Notes: generated from the sequence alone by a model not told the origin. A stretch of DNA of 64,000 nt from Rhodococcus triatomae BKS 15-14 (GCA_000341795.1 AODO01000006.1:1-64000); one strand, 5' to 3'; shown: positions 45,548 through 55,270, numbered from the stretch's first letter. Numbers and translations: made by a program.

Positions 45548-46471
45548 CTACATCTGGTCCTGGTAGTGATCGTCCGCCGGGAAGTTGCTCTCGTAGGTGC
45601 TGACGTTGCCCAGGCCTTCGGGCGCCTCGTCGGCGGTGACGTAGGTCTCCAGGTCACCGTTGCTGTCGGCGTCGGCGGTGTAGACGTCGAAGGCGCCGTC
45701 GCCGTCGGTGTCCTCGAGGATCTCGTTGACGAGTCCGTCGGCGTCGGTGTCGAGTTCGACGGTGTCGAAGCGTCCGTCGCCGTCGGTGTCGATCAGGTGG
45801 GTGTCCGGTGCGCCGTCACCGTCCGTGTCGAGGAGGGTCTCGGTGATCTGCGATCCGTCGATGACGTCCTGACGCACGGGATTTCCGGTCTCGGGATCGA
45901 TGAAGGTGGCCAGATCGACGTCTCCGTCGTCGTCCCGGTCCTCCGCCACGCGGACGGTGCCGTCCTCGCGCACCCCGGTCCAGGCCTCTTCGTAGGTGCC
46001 GTTGCCGTCGACGTCCCGTTCGGTGAGGGTGACGTTGCCGTCGTCGTCGAGATGGGTGACCGTGTCGACGCCGTCGACGGTCGAGTAGACGACGTCGACG
46101 TTCCCGTCGGCGTCGACGTCGCGCGGCGAGTAGTAGGTGGGTGCCGACGCGGCGCCGGCGGGCTCTGCGCCGTCCGCGACCACGGCCTCACCTTCTGTGG
46201 CGGCACTCGTCTCGGCAGCATCGGTGGGCGCCGCCTCGGTGACCGAGTCGGTCGCGGCGCCCTCGTCGACGGACTCGGTCGCGGGTGCGTTCCCCGTGGT
46301 CGCGGTGTCCGTACCGTCGGCGAAGCTCGCATCGATCGCGTCCAGCTCCTCCTCGTAGCGATCGGTCAGCGCCTCGGACTTCTCCTCCGGCGACAGCGTG
46401 GGGTCGGTGGCGATGGCGTCGATGTCGGCTTCGTACTCGGCACGGTCTGCGTCGGTGTACTGGTTGCTCAC
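45548..46471 (-). CDS. acidic protein with EF-hand/thrombospondin-3-like calcium repeats
   Basis: 307 residues from GTG 46471 (AAGGA seven bases upstream). Residues 1-50 form a charged helix pair (SNQYTDADRAEYEADIDAIA); a Thr/Ala/Glu linker follows; the rest is a run of DxDGDGxxD loops such as LDTDGDGAPDTHLID and TDGDGRFDTVELDTD, each able to bind Ca2+. There is no signal peptide, which is odd for this repeat type, so it is either cytosolic or exported unconventionally. Very acidic. Function unknown. Confidence 0.8.
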   Translation of the reverse strand: MSNQYTDADRAEYEADIDAIATDPTLSPEEKSEALTDRYEEELDAIDASFADGTDTATTGNAPATESVDEGAATDSVTEAAPTDAAETSAATEGEAVVADGAEPAGAASAPTYYSPRDVDADGNVDVVYSTVDGVDTVTHLDDDGNVTLTERDVDGNGTYEEAWTGVREDGTVRVAEDRDDDGDVDLATFIDPETGNPVRQDVIDGSQITETLLDTDGDGAPDTHLIDTDGDGRFDTVELDTDADGLVNEILEDTDGDGAFDVYTADADSNGDLETYVTADEAPEGLGNVSTYESNFPADDHYQDQM

Positions 46472-46577
46472 GGTGTCGTCCTTCGTGTCGGGTGCTTGCC
46501 GGGGTTCTGCTCTTCTCGACAGTGAGATGCACCGGACGACGGAAAGGTTCCCGAATCGCAGAAAGAAAGTTTCCGGG

Positions 46578-47186
46578 TCAGTCGCGGCTGGTGAGCAACG
46601 CGAACACCTGCCGCACCTCGTCGATGGTCGGGTCGGGCAGGTGGCCACGCGCGTGCAGGAAGCCGACGCCGGCGTAGACCAGGACACCGCTGCGCAGGCG
46701 TGCCTCCTCTGCATCGAACCCGAGATCGAGAAGGGTGCTCTGAACAACGTCGAACACCTGGTTGTCCAGTCGTGCAACGGAATCTGCGACCTGCGCGTCG
46801 GTGCGGGCCCAGTCCCGGACCGCGACCTCGACCGCCCAGCCGCGCTGCGACATCAATTGCGCGGCCATCGCCTCGAGCCGCTGGTCTCCCGGGATGGAGG
46901 TGGTTTCCTTGAGCGCGAGCAGCGTCTCGTTCTGGATGGCGCACCAGCGGTCGGCGACGGCCGTCATCAGGTGGTCGATGTCGGTGAAGTGCCAGTAGAA
47001 GCTCCCCTTGGTGACTCCGAGGTCTTCGCAGAGGCGGGTGATCTTCACGCCCGTGACACCGTCGCGGACCAGCAGGTCGAAGGCGGCCTCGATCCAGTCG
47101 TCCACCGACAGCCTGGACGAGCGGGCTCCGGAACCGGATCCGCCCGCCGATCGGGCGCCCCGGGACGCGGTCCGTCTCGCCGTCAT
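46578..47186 (-). CDS. TetR-family regulator of the mce/catabolic island
   Basis: 202 residues. A 24-residue Ser/Gly/Arg tail precedes the HTH at about residues 28-72 (GVKITRLCEDLGVTKGSFYW, HF). The ligand domain is helical and has a GWAVEVAVRDWARTDAQVAD segment as in many TetR regulators that bind lipids or aromatic acids. It is divergent from the oxidase-mce operon; a 23-bp dyad lies between them (47244-47266), and the same dyad recurs before the catabolic genes at 57618-57640. It is therefore the likely repressor of both. Confidence 0.9.
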   Translation of the reverse strand: MTARRTASRGARSAGGSGSGARSSRLSVDDWIEAAFDLLVRDGVTGVKITRLCEDLGVTKGSFYWHFTDIDHLMTAVADRWCAIQNETLLALKETTSIPGDQRLEAMAAQLMSQRGWAVEVAVRDWARTDAQVADSVARLDNQVFDVVQSTLLDLGFDAEEARLRSGVLVYAGVGFLHARGHLPDPTIDEVRQVFALLTSRD

Positions 47187-47243
47187 GACCTTCTCCTCGC
47201 CGTCGCGAAAGTGACCTCTTCCAGCATCATTTCAGACACTTGA

Positions 47244-47266
47244 CCGTACCATACGGTGTGGTACGG
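47244..47266. promoter_or_regulatory. TetR-type operator, copy 1
   Basis: CCGTACCAT-ACGGT-GTGGTACGG, a near-perfect dyad (outer arms TGACCGTACC and GGTACGGTCA at 47241-47250 and 47260-47269 are exact inverted repeats). It lies midway between the TetR gene and the divergent oxidase gene. Confidence 0.8.
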
Positions 47267-47298
47267 TCACTGCCCATACCGAGACGGGGGGGTGCACG

Positions 47299-49140
47299 GT
47301 GAGCGAGCATTTCATGGACCGGCGCACGCTGTTGCGCGCTCTCGGAGTCGGCGGCGCAGCCACCGCCGGAATGGGCTGGTCCGCCACCGTCGGGTTCGGT
47401 GCCGGGCAGGGCCTTGCGCGGGAGTCGGCCCGTGCCACCTCCTTCGACAACCCGCTTCTCTTCCACTCCCCGCCGATGGCTCCGTTCGCGAGCACCGGCG
47501 AGAAGCCCGCGGTTGTCACGGGGACCCGGCTGTCCCTGTCCGCTGTCAACGCCCGCCACCGCTTCCACCCCGATCACGCCCCGGCGGACACGTTCGCGTA
47601 TCACCTCGACTCCGCGACGCCGACCTACTCGGGTCCCACCATCGAGGCTCAGGCCGACGACACGGTCGAGCTGACGGTGACCAACCGTCTCACCTCGCAC
47701 CCGTTCGCCCGGGACATCGACACCACCCTGCACGGCGCCGACGAGGCGTACCGGACCGCGCCGCCGATCGTGGTCCACCTGCACGGCGGCAAGACACCAC
47801 CCGACAGCGACGGCCACGCCGAACAACTCGTCCACCAGGGCCGGTCGCTGACCTACCGCTTCCCGAATCGTCAGGAAGCAGGGCAGTTCTGGTACCACGA
47901 CCACGCAATGGGCATCACCCGCGCGAACGCCTACGCCGGACTCGCCGGCACGTACCTGCTGCGTGACCGCTTCGACACCGGAACCCCCGACAATCCGCTC
48001 GGCCTGCCTGCGGGCGAGTTCGAGATGCCGTTGATCCTGCAGGAGAAGATCTTCCGCGAGGACGGGCAGATGAGCCTGCGGTCGACGCCGGTCGTGCCCG
48101 AGGGATCGTGGGAGGGCGGCGCGGTCGGCGACGTCGGTCTCGTCAACGGAACCGTGTGGCCCGACATCCCGGTCGCGCGCGGGCTGTACCGGTTCCGGGC
48201 ACTCAACGCCACCTCCTACAGCGTGTGGAATCTGCACTTCAGCAACCGCATGCAGTTCTGGGTCATCGGCAACGACGGTGGTCTGCTCGACGCCCCGGTC
48301 CCGACGAACGCGATCCGGATGGCACCGGGTGAGCGGTACGACCTGCTCGTCGACTTCTCCGGGGTCGACGCCGAGGTCCTGCTGTGCAACGACGAGGCGC
48401 CACCGTTCCAGGCGGCGATGCTCGGCGCGGTGGCCATGCCGCTGTTCTGCCGGTTCACCGTCGGCTCGGCGCGCGGATTCACGGGTCCGGTGCCGAGCAC
48501 CCTGCGCGGCGGGGGCGGGGGCCGCGCCCCGAAACCCCTTCCCCCGCTGCCCACCCCGACGGCCGTCCGGACGGTCTCGGTCAGCCAGCCCTACGCCCTG
48601 CGGGTTCCACCCGCCTACATGGCGCTCAACAACCTCCGCTACACCGACCCGGACATCGAGATGCCGAAGGCCGGGACCGTCGAGCAGTGGAACATCGTCA
48701 ACGTCACCGACGATCCACATCCGATCCACCTGCACCTGGTGATGTTCCGCATCCTCGGCAGGCAGCCGCTGCGGACCCTGGAACTGCAGGCCGCGCACGT
48801 CCAGCCGCCGCTGGGCGTCAAGTGGACACCCGATCCCGAGCCGTTCCTCGCCGGGCCGCTGTTGCCGCCCGCGCCGTGGGAGGCCGGATGGAAGGACACC
48901 GTGCGAGCGGACCGCGGCACCGTCACGCGGATCCTCGTCCGGTTCCCCACCGCCGACGAACTGGGCTTCGATCCCGACGCCCCGTTCTCCCGCCCCGCGA
49001 CGCCGCCCGGGGTTGCCGGCCGGTCCACGCACGGACACCCGGCCACGGCCACATCGGACCTGCAGGGCTACATGTGGCACTGTCACATCCTCGACCACGA
49101 GGACCACGAGATGATGCTGCGCTACCGGGTGGTCTCGTGA
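47299..49140 (+). CDS. Tat-exported multicopper oxidase heading the mce operon
   Basis: 613 residues. Tat signal with DRRTLLRALGVGGAATAG. Copper motifs VVHLHGG, FWYHDHA, HPIHLHL and WHCHILDHEDHEMM are complete. It is a distant relative of the oxidase at 43532-45445 and lacks that protein's His-rich tail; a Gly-rich loop (LRGGGGGRAP) separates the second and third domains. GTG 47299 follows a run of Gs. The stop overlaps the yrbE start as GTGA, a rare coupling of a copper oxidase to a lipid importer. It may oxidise the imported substrate or a quinol outside the membrane. Confidence 0.9.
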   Translation: MSEHFMDRRTLLRALGVGGAATAGMGWSATVGFGAGQGLARESARATSFDNPLLFHSPPMAPFASTGEKPAVVTGTRLSLSAVNARHRFHPDHAPADTFAYHLDSATPTYSGPTIEAQADDTVELTVTNRLTSHPFARDIDTTLHGADEAYRTAPPIVVHLHGGKTPPDSDGHAEQLVHQGRSLTYRFPNRQEAGQFWYHDHAMGITRANAYAGLAGTYLLRDRFDTGTPDNPLGLPAGEFEMPLILQEKIFREDGQMSLRSTPVVPEGSWEGGAVGDVGLVNGTVWPDIPVARGLYRFRALNATSYSVWNLHFSNRMQFWVIGNDGGLLDAPVPTNAIRMAPGERYDLLVDFSGVDAEVLLCNDEAPPFQAAMLGAVAMPLFCRFTVGSARGFTGPVPSTLRGGGGGRAPKPLPPLPTPTAVRTVSVSQPYALRVPPAYMALNNLRYTDPDIEMPKAGTVEQWNIVNVTDDPHPIHLHLVMFRILGRQPLRTLELQAAHVQPPLGVKWTPDPEPFLAGPLLPPAPWEAGWKDTVRADRGTVTRILVRFPTADELGFDPDAPFSRPATPPGVAGRSTHGHPATATSDLQGYMWHCHILDHEDHEMMLRYRVVS

Positions 49141-49916
49141 GCGCGCCCCTCGCGCCCGGCTCCGTTCGCGGCGCCGTCTCCACCGTCGGCGAGTTCTACG
49201 CACTGGCCGTGGACACCGCGGTCGCGCTGCGGCGCAAGCCGTTCCAGTGGGCCGAGTTCCTGGACCAGTGCTGGGCGACGATCCGGGTGGCGCTGCTGCC
49301 GACGATCGTGATGTCCATTCCGTTCACCGTCCTCGTGGTGTTCACGTTGAACTCGCTGCTCGGCGAGATCGGCGCGAGCGACCTCTCGGGCGCGGGCGCC
49401 GGACTGGGAACCATCACCCAGATCGGGCCGCTCGTCACGGTTCTCGTCGTCGCGGGCGCCGCCGCGACCGCGATCACGGCGGATCTGGGGTCGCGCACGA
49501 TCCGCGAGGAGATCGACGCGATGGAGGTGCTCGGCATCGACCCGGTGCACCGGCTGATCGTGCCGCGGGTTCTCGCAGCGACGGTGATCGCGATGCTGCT
49601 CAACGGTGCGGTCTGCGCGATCGGCCTCGTCGGCGGGTTCTTCTTCTCCGTGTACGTCCAGGACGTGAACCCGGGCGCCTACGTCCAGGGCCTCACCCTG
49701 CTCGTCGGGCTGCCGGAACTCCTTCTCTCCCAGGTGAAGGCCGCGGTCTTCGGTGCGGTCGCCGGACTGATCGCCTGCTACCGGGGGCTGTCGGTGACCG
49801 GCGGACCGAAGAGCGTCGGACAGGCCGTCAACGAGACGGTCGTGTTCGCGTTCGTCGCCCTGTTCCTGGTGAACATGTTGCTGACGTCGATCGGGCTGGC
49901 ACTCAGCGCTCCCTGA
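49137..49916 (+). CDS. YrbEA/MlaE-family permease of the Mce system
   Basis: 259 residues with five to six membrane helices. The MlaE signature TIREEIDAMEVLGIDPVHRL is intact, as is the closing GLSVTGGPKSVGQAVNETVV. With YrbEB it forms the inner-membrane permease driven by an MceG-type ATPase, which is not in this window and is usually encoded elsewhere. GTG 49137 overlaps the oxidase stop. Confidence 0.93.
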   Translation: MSAPLAPGSVRGAVSTVGEFYALAVDTAVALRRKPFQWAEFLDQCWATIRVALLPTIVMSIPFTVLVVFTLNSLLGEIGASDLSGAGAGLGTITQIGPLVTVLVVAGAAATAITADLGSRTIREEIDAMEVLGIDPVHRLIVPRVLAATVIAMLLNGAVCAIGLVGGFFFSVYVQDVNPGAYVQGLTLLVGLPELLLSQVKAAVFGAVAGLIACYRGLSVTGGPKSVGQAVNETVVFAFVALFLVNMLLTSIGLALSAP

Positions 49917-49949
49917 CGACACCCGAGGGCTCTTCGAGGAGGTGGTTCC

Positions 49950-50804
49950 ATGACGAGCATCCTGACCGGACGGGCCACGCACCGCGTCAGGCGGGGGTAC
50001 CGCTCGGCCCTGCGCGGCGTCGACCGATTCGGCCATCGCGCACTCTTCTTCGGCACCGCGATCGCCTCCACCGGGAAGGCGCTGCGCCGGTATCGCCCCG
50101 AGACGCTGCGCGCGATCGCCGAGGTCGGGCTCGGCACGGGCCTGCTCGCCGCGGTCGGCGGCAGTGTCGTCATCATCGGGTTCATCACACTCTTCGCGGG
50201 CGCGACGGTAGCGGTGCAGGGCTACAACTCGCTCGGCGACATCGGAATCGAGGCCCTGACCGGGTTCCTCTCCGCCTATCTGAACGTCCGGGTGGTGTGC
50301 CCGGTGACGGCGGGCATCGGGCTGGCCGCGACGATCGGCGCGGGCACCACCGCCCAGCTCGGCGCGATGCGGATCAGCGAGGAGATCGACGCGCTCGAGG
50401 TGATGGCGGTCCGGTCCGTCCCGTACCTGGTCGGCACCCGACTGCTCGCCGGGATGGCGACCGTCGTCCCGCTCTACGCGGTGGCCCTGGTGACGTCGTT
50501 CGTGGCCAGCCGGCTGACCACGGTGCTGGTCCTCGGACAGTCGGGAGGCGTGTACGACCACTACTTCTCGACGTTCCTCGTGCCCGCGGACGTGCTCTGG
50601 TCGTTCGTGCAGGTGATCGTGATGGCGTTCGTGGTGATGCTGATCCACACGTATTACGGCTATCACGCGACCGGCGGGCCCGCGGGCGTCGGCACCGCCA
50701 CCGGACGTGCCGTACGGCTGTCGCTGATCGCCGTCGTGACGGTGACCCTCGCGGTCGCCCTGGCCCTGTACGGCAGCGCCCGCGCCGTGCACCTCGCCGC
50801 GTGA
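49950..50804 (+). CDS. YrbEB/MlaE-family permease of the Mce system
   Basis: 284 residues with five to six helices. Signature RISEEIDALEVMAVRSVPYL, then the closing YGYHATGGPAGVGTATGRAV. ATG 49950 follows GAGGAGG at 49937-49943, a strong site, unlike the coupled starts around it. The stop overlaps mceA as GTGA. Confidence 0.93.
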   Translation: MTSILTGRATHRVRRGYRSALRGVDRFGHRALFFGTAIASTGKALRRYRPETLRAIAEVGLGTGLLAAVGGSVVIIGFITLFAGATVAVQGYNSLGDIGIEALTGFLSAYLNVRVVCPVTAGIGLAATIGAGTTAQLGAMRISEEIDALEVMAVRSVPYLVGTRLLAGMATVVPLYAVALVTSFVASRLTTVLVLGQSGGVYDHYFSTFLVPADVLWSFVQVIVMAFVVMLIHTYYGYHATGGPAGVGTATGRAVRLSLIAVVTVTLAVALALYGSARAVHLAA

Positions 50805-51997
50805 TCGCCACCAGGCTCGCGGCGCTCGCCCTCGCCGCGCTGTTGGCCGGGCTCACCGCGGCGACCTACCTGGCGTACACGGGGCGGCTGAGTGGGAGCC
50901 CGGTACGGATCGAGGTGCAGTCCGATCGGGCGGGACTGCTGCTCCAGACCGGCTCGCTGGTGAAGTACCACGGCGTCGAGGTCGGCCGGGTCGCGGACGT
51001 CAGGCAGGAGAACGATCTGGCGGTGATTCACGTGGAACTGTCCGAGGACGCGGCGGGCGGTGTTCCGGCCGGCGTCGGCGCGGACGTCGCCGCCACCACC
51101 GTCTTCGGGTCGAAACAGGTCACCCTCACCGATCCGGCGATGCCGGTGGCCGACGCGCAGCCGATCGCGGACGGGGCGGTGATCCCGGCGAACTCGGTTA
51201 CCGCCGAGACGAATTCGATCCTCGACCGCCTGCATCGGATCCTGACGGTCGTGCAGCCGGACCGGCTCCAGGCCACCCTCACCGCGACGGCCACCGCGCT
51301 GCGCGGTCAGGGCGAGTCGCTCGGGTCCGCACTCGACGACCTGGAGGCGGTGCTCGCCGCGCTCGAACCGACGCTCGGCGCCCTCGGGGCCGATCTGCGT
51401 GCCGGCGCGCAGGTCGCCGACACCCTCGGCGACTCGACACCGGACCTTCTCGCCTCGGCTCGATCCCTGACGATCACCGCCGACACCGTCGTCGCGCAAC
51501 GGGATTCGCTCGACGCGCTGCTGGTCGCGGCGACCGGTCTCGCGGATGTCGGTGCGCCGGTACTGTCCGGGAACACCCCGGCGCTCGCCGAGTCGCTCAC
51601 GTCGTTGCGGCCGACGACGGCGCTGCTCGACGAGTACTCGCCGGGACTGACCTGTTTCATCCAGGGTGCGGACGTGGCCCGCCTCGGCGCCGAGAAGGTC
51701 TCCGGCGGCAACGGCCGCACCATGCTGCTCAACAGCACCGTCGTGTGGGGAGTCGATGCCTACCGCTATCCGGACGATCTGCCGGAGGTGCGGGCCACGG
51801 GCGGCCCGCGGTGTGGGGCGCTTCCCCAGGTGACCCTCGACGAGGTGCCGACACCGTACGTGGCGGCGAACACCGGCGCGGACGTCTTCGCGCACGACCG
51901 GACCGAACCGACGATCGACCCCGGAACGATGTTCTCGATACTGATGCCACAGCCGCCGGCGTCGGCGCCGCCACAACCACCGGGGGGCGCGCGATGA
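50801..51997 (+). CDS. MceA-family protein
   Basis: 398 residues. An N-terminal helix (LAALALAALLAGLTAATYLA) anchors it outside the membrane; the MlaD/Mce domain at about 38-115 includes YHGVEVGRVADVRQEND; a long helical MCE_CUP1 region and a Pro-rich tail follow. One of six different Mce subunits forming a hydrophobic tunnel for lipids across the cell envelope. The order A-F is conserved, so the letter is given by position. Overlaps its neighbours at both ends. Confidence 0.9.
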   Translation: MIATRLAALALAALLAGLTAATYLAYTGRLSGSPVRIEVQSDRAGLLLQTGSLVKYHGVEVGRVADVRQENDLAVIHVELSEDAAGGVPAGVGADVAATTVFGSKQVTLTDPAMPVADAQPIADGAVIPANSVTAETNSILDRLHRILTVVQPDRLQATLTATATALRGQGESLGSALDDLEAVLAALEPTLGALGADLRAGAQVADTLGDSTPDLLASARSLTITADTVVAQRDSLDALLVAATGLADVGAPVLSGNTPALAESLTSLRPTTALLDEYSPGLTCFIQGADVARLGAEKVSGGNGRTMLLNSTVVWGVDAYRYPDDLPEVRATGGPRCGALPQVTLDEVPTPYVAANTGADVFAHDRTEPTIDPGTMFSILMPQPPASAPPQPPGGAR

Positions 51998-53007
51998 CGG
52001 GCCGCGCGGCGGGTGTCGCACTGTTCACCGCGGTGATGCTGGCGGTGACAGCGGGTCTGGTGGTCGTGTTCGGCGAGTTCCGTTTCCAGCCGACGACCGG
52101 ATACCGGGCACAGTTCACCGACGTGTCCGGGCTGCGTTCCGGGGACCCCGTCCGCATCTACGGGGTCGAGTCCGGTCGCGTCGGCGACGTCTCGATCACC
52201 CCGGAGGGCACCGCGCTCGTCGAGTTCACGGTCGACACCGCCGCACTGATCACCGACGACGCATCCGCTGCCGTCCGCTACCAGAACCTGGTCGGCGACC
52301 GGTATCTCGACGTCTCGCCCGGATCGGGCGTACGCCCCCTCGGTGCGGGCGACACACTCCCCGTCGATCGAACCTCCCCCGCACTGGACCTGGACGAACT
52401 CCTCGGCGGCTTCACCCCACTCTTCGGGGTGCTCGCCCCCGAGGAGGTGAACGCCCTGTCGGGCGAGTTGATCGCGCTCCTCCAGGGGCAGGACGGCACG
52501 GTCGAATCCGTTCTCGCGCACACCGCCTCGATCACCACCACCCTCGCCGACCGCGACGTCGTGATCGGACGCGTGATCGACAACCTCGACACGACGGTCA
52601 CCGCACTCGCCGACCGTCGCGACACCCTCGCCGTCGCGCTCGACCGGGCCGCCGACCTGTCCCGCGGTCTCGCGGAGGAACGGCAGACCTGGGGTTCGGC
52701 GCTCGACCACATCGACACCGCCGCCGCCGACGTCGCGGCGCTGATGGACGAGGCGCGGGCCCCGCTGCAGGGCACGGCCGTCGAGCTCGGCCGCACGGCC
52801 GCGCAACTCGACAGCGGCCGCGGCACCCTCGACAGCGTGCTGTCCCGACTCCCGGACACCTATGCGGCGCTGAGCCGCCTCGGTGTATACGGCAACTTCT
52901 TCAACTACTACCTGTGCGCGATGAAGGTCAAGTACACAGGACCCGACGGCGCCGACGTCACCACTCCCCTCTTCGGGCAGCCGACGGGGAGGTGTGCACC
53001 GCGATGA
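51994..53007 (+). CDS. MceB-family protein
   Basis: 337 residues. Anchor helix at about 7-27 (VALFTAVMLAVTAGLVVVFG), MlaD domain with VRIYGVESGRVGDVSITPEG, then long helices and the LGVYGNFFNYYLCAMKVKYT ending typical of MceB and MceC proteins. ATG 51994 overlaps the mceA stop (ATGA). Confidence 0.9.
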   Translation: MTGRAAGVALFTAVMLAVTAGLVVVFGEFRFQPTTGYRAQFTDVSGLRSGDPVRIYGVESGRVGDVSITPEGTALVEFTVDTAALITDDASAAVRYQNLVGDRYLDVSPGSGVRPLGAGDTLPVDRTSPALDLDELLGGFTPLFGVLAPEEVNALSGELIALLQGQDGTVESVLAHTASITTTLADRDVVIGRVIDNLDTTVTALADRRDTLAVALDRAADLSRGLAEERQTWGSALDHIDTAAADVAALMDEARAPLQGTAVELGRTAAQLDSGRGTLDSVLSRLPDTYAALSRLGVYGNFFNYYLCAMKVKYTGPDGADVTTPLFGQPTGRCAPR

Positions 53008-54059
53008 TGGAACGCTACGCCCGCCGCGACGTGTTCCGGCTCGGCGTCATCGGCACGGTGGTGGTGCTCGCGGTCGTCCTCGCGGCACTGCAGGTGCGCT
53101 CGCTGCCGATCGTGTCCACGGCCGCCGGGTACCGGGCGCTGTTCCTCGACACCGGCGGCCTTCGGGTCGGCGCAGCGGTTCGCATCGCCGGTGTCGACGC
53201 GGGACGGGTCACGAGAATCGACATCGACGGCGCCGCGGTCGCGGTGTCGTTCACGGTCGACGCGCCGGTCCGGCTGGGAGAACACACCCGCGTCGACATC
53301 GCGACCGCAACGGTTCTGGGCGCCAGGAACCTTCGCGTCACGCCCTCCGGCGACGGGCAGCTGCGGCCGGGTGCCACGATCGGCACCGACTCGACCACGT
53401 CGCCGTACCAGTTGCCCGAGGTCCTCGGGGACCTCACCGACCGTTCCGAGCGCATCGACTCCGACCAGCTCGCCGAGTCGATGCGAGTGCTGACGTCCAC
53501 GTTGCGGCGCGTCCCCGACGACGTCCAGGCGGCGGTGGACGGGGTGGGGCGACTGTCCGCGGCGGTCGCGGAGCGGGACGACTCGCTGCGCGACCTGCTC
53601 GGGTCCGCGGAGACGGTCACCGCGTTGCTCGCGGAGCGCAGCGGCCGGATCGACGGTCTGCTCACCGACGCCACGTCGGTGCTCGGCGAGCTGGAGGACC
53701 GCCGCGCCGTGCTCGATGCCCTGTTCGACAACGTCACCGCCCTGTCACGGCACCTGGACGGACTGGTCGCCGACAACGAGGAGCAACTCGCGCCCACACT
53801 CGCGTCGCTGCAGTCGGTTCTCGCCGTGCTGCAGTCCAATCGGGAGTCCATCGCCTCCGCGATCGAGCGGCTCGGTCCGTACATCACCGAACTCGGAGAG
53901 GCGGTGTCGAGTGGCCCGTTCTTCAACTCGTACATCCAGAATCTGATCCCCGGCCAGCTCATCGCCCCGTTCGTGCGGGCCGCGCTCGGCATGGGCCCGG
54001 CGCCGGGTGACAACAGCACCGTCAATCCCCTGTCCGCCCTGAACGGGACGCCGCCGTGA
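53004..54059 (+). CDS. MceC-family protein
   Basis: 351 residues. Anchor helix at about 13-32, MlaD domain with VRIAGVDAGRVTRIDIDGAA, then a helical region and SSGPFFNSYIQNLIPGQLIA near the end. Start ATG 53004 overlaps the mceB stop; the stop overlaps mceD. Confidence 0.9.
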   Translation: MMERYARRDVFRLGVIGTVVVLAVVLAALQVRSLPIVSTAAGYRALFLDTGGLRVGAAVRIAGVDAGRVTRIDIDGAAVAVSFTVDAPVRLGEHTRVDIATATVLGARNLRVTPSGDGQLRPGATIGTDSTTSPYQLPEVLGDLTDRSERIDSDQLAESMRVLTSTLRRVPDDVQAAVDGVGRLSAAVAERDDSLRDLLGSAETVTALLAERSGRIDGLLTDATSVLGELEDRRAVLDALFDNVTALSRHLDGLVADNEEQLAPTLASLQSVLAVLQSNRESIASAIERLGPYITELGEAVSSGPFFNSYIQNLIPGQLIAPFVRAALGMGPAPGDNSTVNPLSALNGTPP

Positions 54060-55270
54060 ACGGAGTGCCCATGAACGGGACCACCGCCGAGAGCCCCGGC
54101 CGCCGGATCGGACGCACCTGGCTCGTCATCGGCGTCGCCCTCGCCGCGCTGCTCGCGGTCTCCTACGTCGTCGTGCCGCGGGCGACGTCGATCGTCGTGA
54201 CCGCCGAGTTCACCAGCACCACAGGCCTGTATCCCGGCGACGACGTCCGCGTCATGGGCGTCACCGTCGGCCGGGTGGAGTCGATCGAGCCGGGCCCGGC
54301 GGCGAACCTGGTGCGGATGCGGGTCGAACGCTCGCAACCCATTCCGGCGGAGGCGGACGCGATCATCGTCTCGCAGAGCCTGGTCGCCGCGCGATTCGTG
54401 CAGTTGACTCCCGCCTACACGGACGGGGACAGGCTGGACGACGGCGCGTCGATCCCGCTGTCGCGCACCGCGGTTCCCGTCGAATGGGACCGGATGACCG
54501 AACAGCTGAACCGGCTCGCCACCGCTCTGGGACCGGAGGGAGGGAACGGCGCGGCCGCACAGAACGATTCCCCGGCCGGTCCCGCGGGAGAACTCGTGGA
54601 CGCCCTGGACGCCACCCTCGACGGGCAGGGTGCGGACCTGCACTCCACACTGATCCAGCTCTCCGACGCCATGCGCATCCTGTCGGACGGCCGCACCGAC
54701 CTGTTCGCCACGGTCCGCAACCTGCAGGTGTTCGTCTCGGCGCTCTCGCGCAGCGATCAGCAGATCGTGGAGTTCAACAATCGAATGGCCACGGTCTCGG
54801 ACGTGCTCGGTTCGAACACCGACACGATCGGGTCGGCGATCACGACCCTCGACTCCGCCGTCGGGAACGTGACCCGATTCGTCCGGGACAACCGGGACGC
54901 GGTCGGCACCACCGGCGAACAACTGTCGGGCGTGCTCGCGAACCTCGCGGCCCAGCGGGACGGCATCGCGCAGATCCTGCACGTCGCGCCGACCGCGCTC
55001 GCGAACATGAGCAACATCTACCAGCCGGCGCAGAACGCCGTGGTGTCCGCGCTGGCGCCGAACAACTTCGCCAACCCCGTCGACTTCGTCTGCTCGGCGC
55101 TCGCCGCCGCCGAACAGGTGGACGCGCAGCGCGGCGCGGAGTTGTGCGTGCAGTACCTCGGCCCGGTCCTCGCGACCCTCGCCGTGGACTACCTTCCCCT
55201 GCAGGCCAACCCGACGCGCGGCGTGACCGCCCTGCCCGGGCAGGTCGTGCAGAGCGGGGAACCACGATGA
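54056..55270 (+). CDS. MceD-family protein
   Basis: 404 residues. Anchor helix at about 20-42 (TWLVIGVALAALLAVSYVVV), MlaD domain with VRVMGVTVGRVESIEPGPAA, long helical region, and a C-terminal part with two Cys (VDFVCSALAAAEQ and GAELCVQYL) seen in MceD and MceF proteins. GTG 54056 makes the GTGA overlap; ATG 54071 is an in-frame alternative. Confidence 0.9.
   Translation: MNGVPMNGTTAESPGRRIGRTWLVIGVALAALLAVSYVVVPRATSIVVTAEFTSTTGLYPGDDVRVMGVTVGRVESIEPGPAANLVRMRVERSQPIPAEADAIIVSQSLVAARFVQLTPAYTDGDRLDDGASIPLSRTAVPVEWDRMTEQLNRLATALGPEGGNGAAAQNDSPAGPAGELVDALDATLDGQGADLHSTLIQLSDAMRILSDGRTDLFATVRNLQVFVSALSRSDQQIVEFNNRMATVSDVLGSNTDTIGSAITTLDSAVGNVTRFVRDNRDAVGTTGEQLSGVLANLAAQRDGIAQILHVAPTALANMSNIYQPAQNAVVSALAPNNFANPVDFVCSALAAAEQVDAQRGAELCVQYLGPVLATLAVDYLPLQANPTRGVTALPGQVVQSGEPR

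Noticed and set aside
42566-46525. A 1319-codon plus-strand open frame spanning prpR, the multicopper oxidase and the Ca-repeat gene.
   Set aside because: It runs antisense or out of frame to three well-supported genes, has no domain, and its low-complexity Arg/Val/Gly composition is typical of GC-rich shadow frames.
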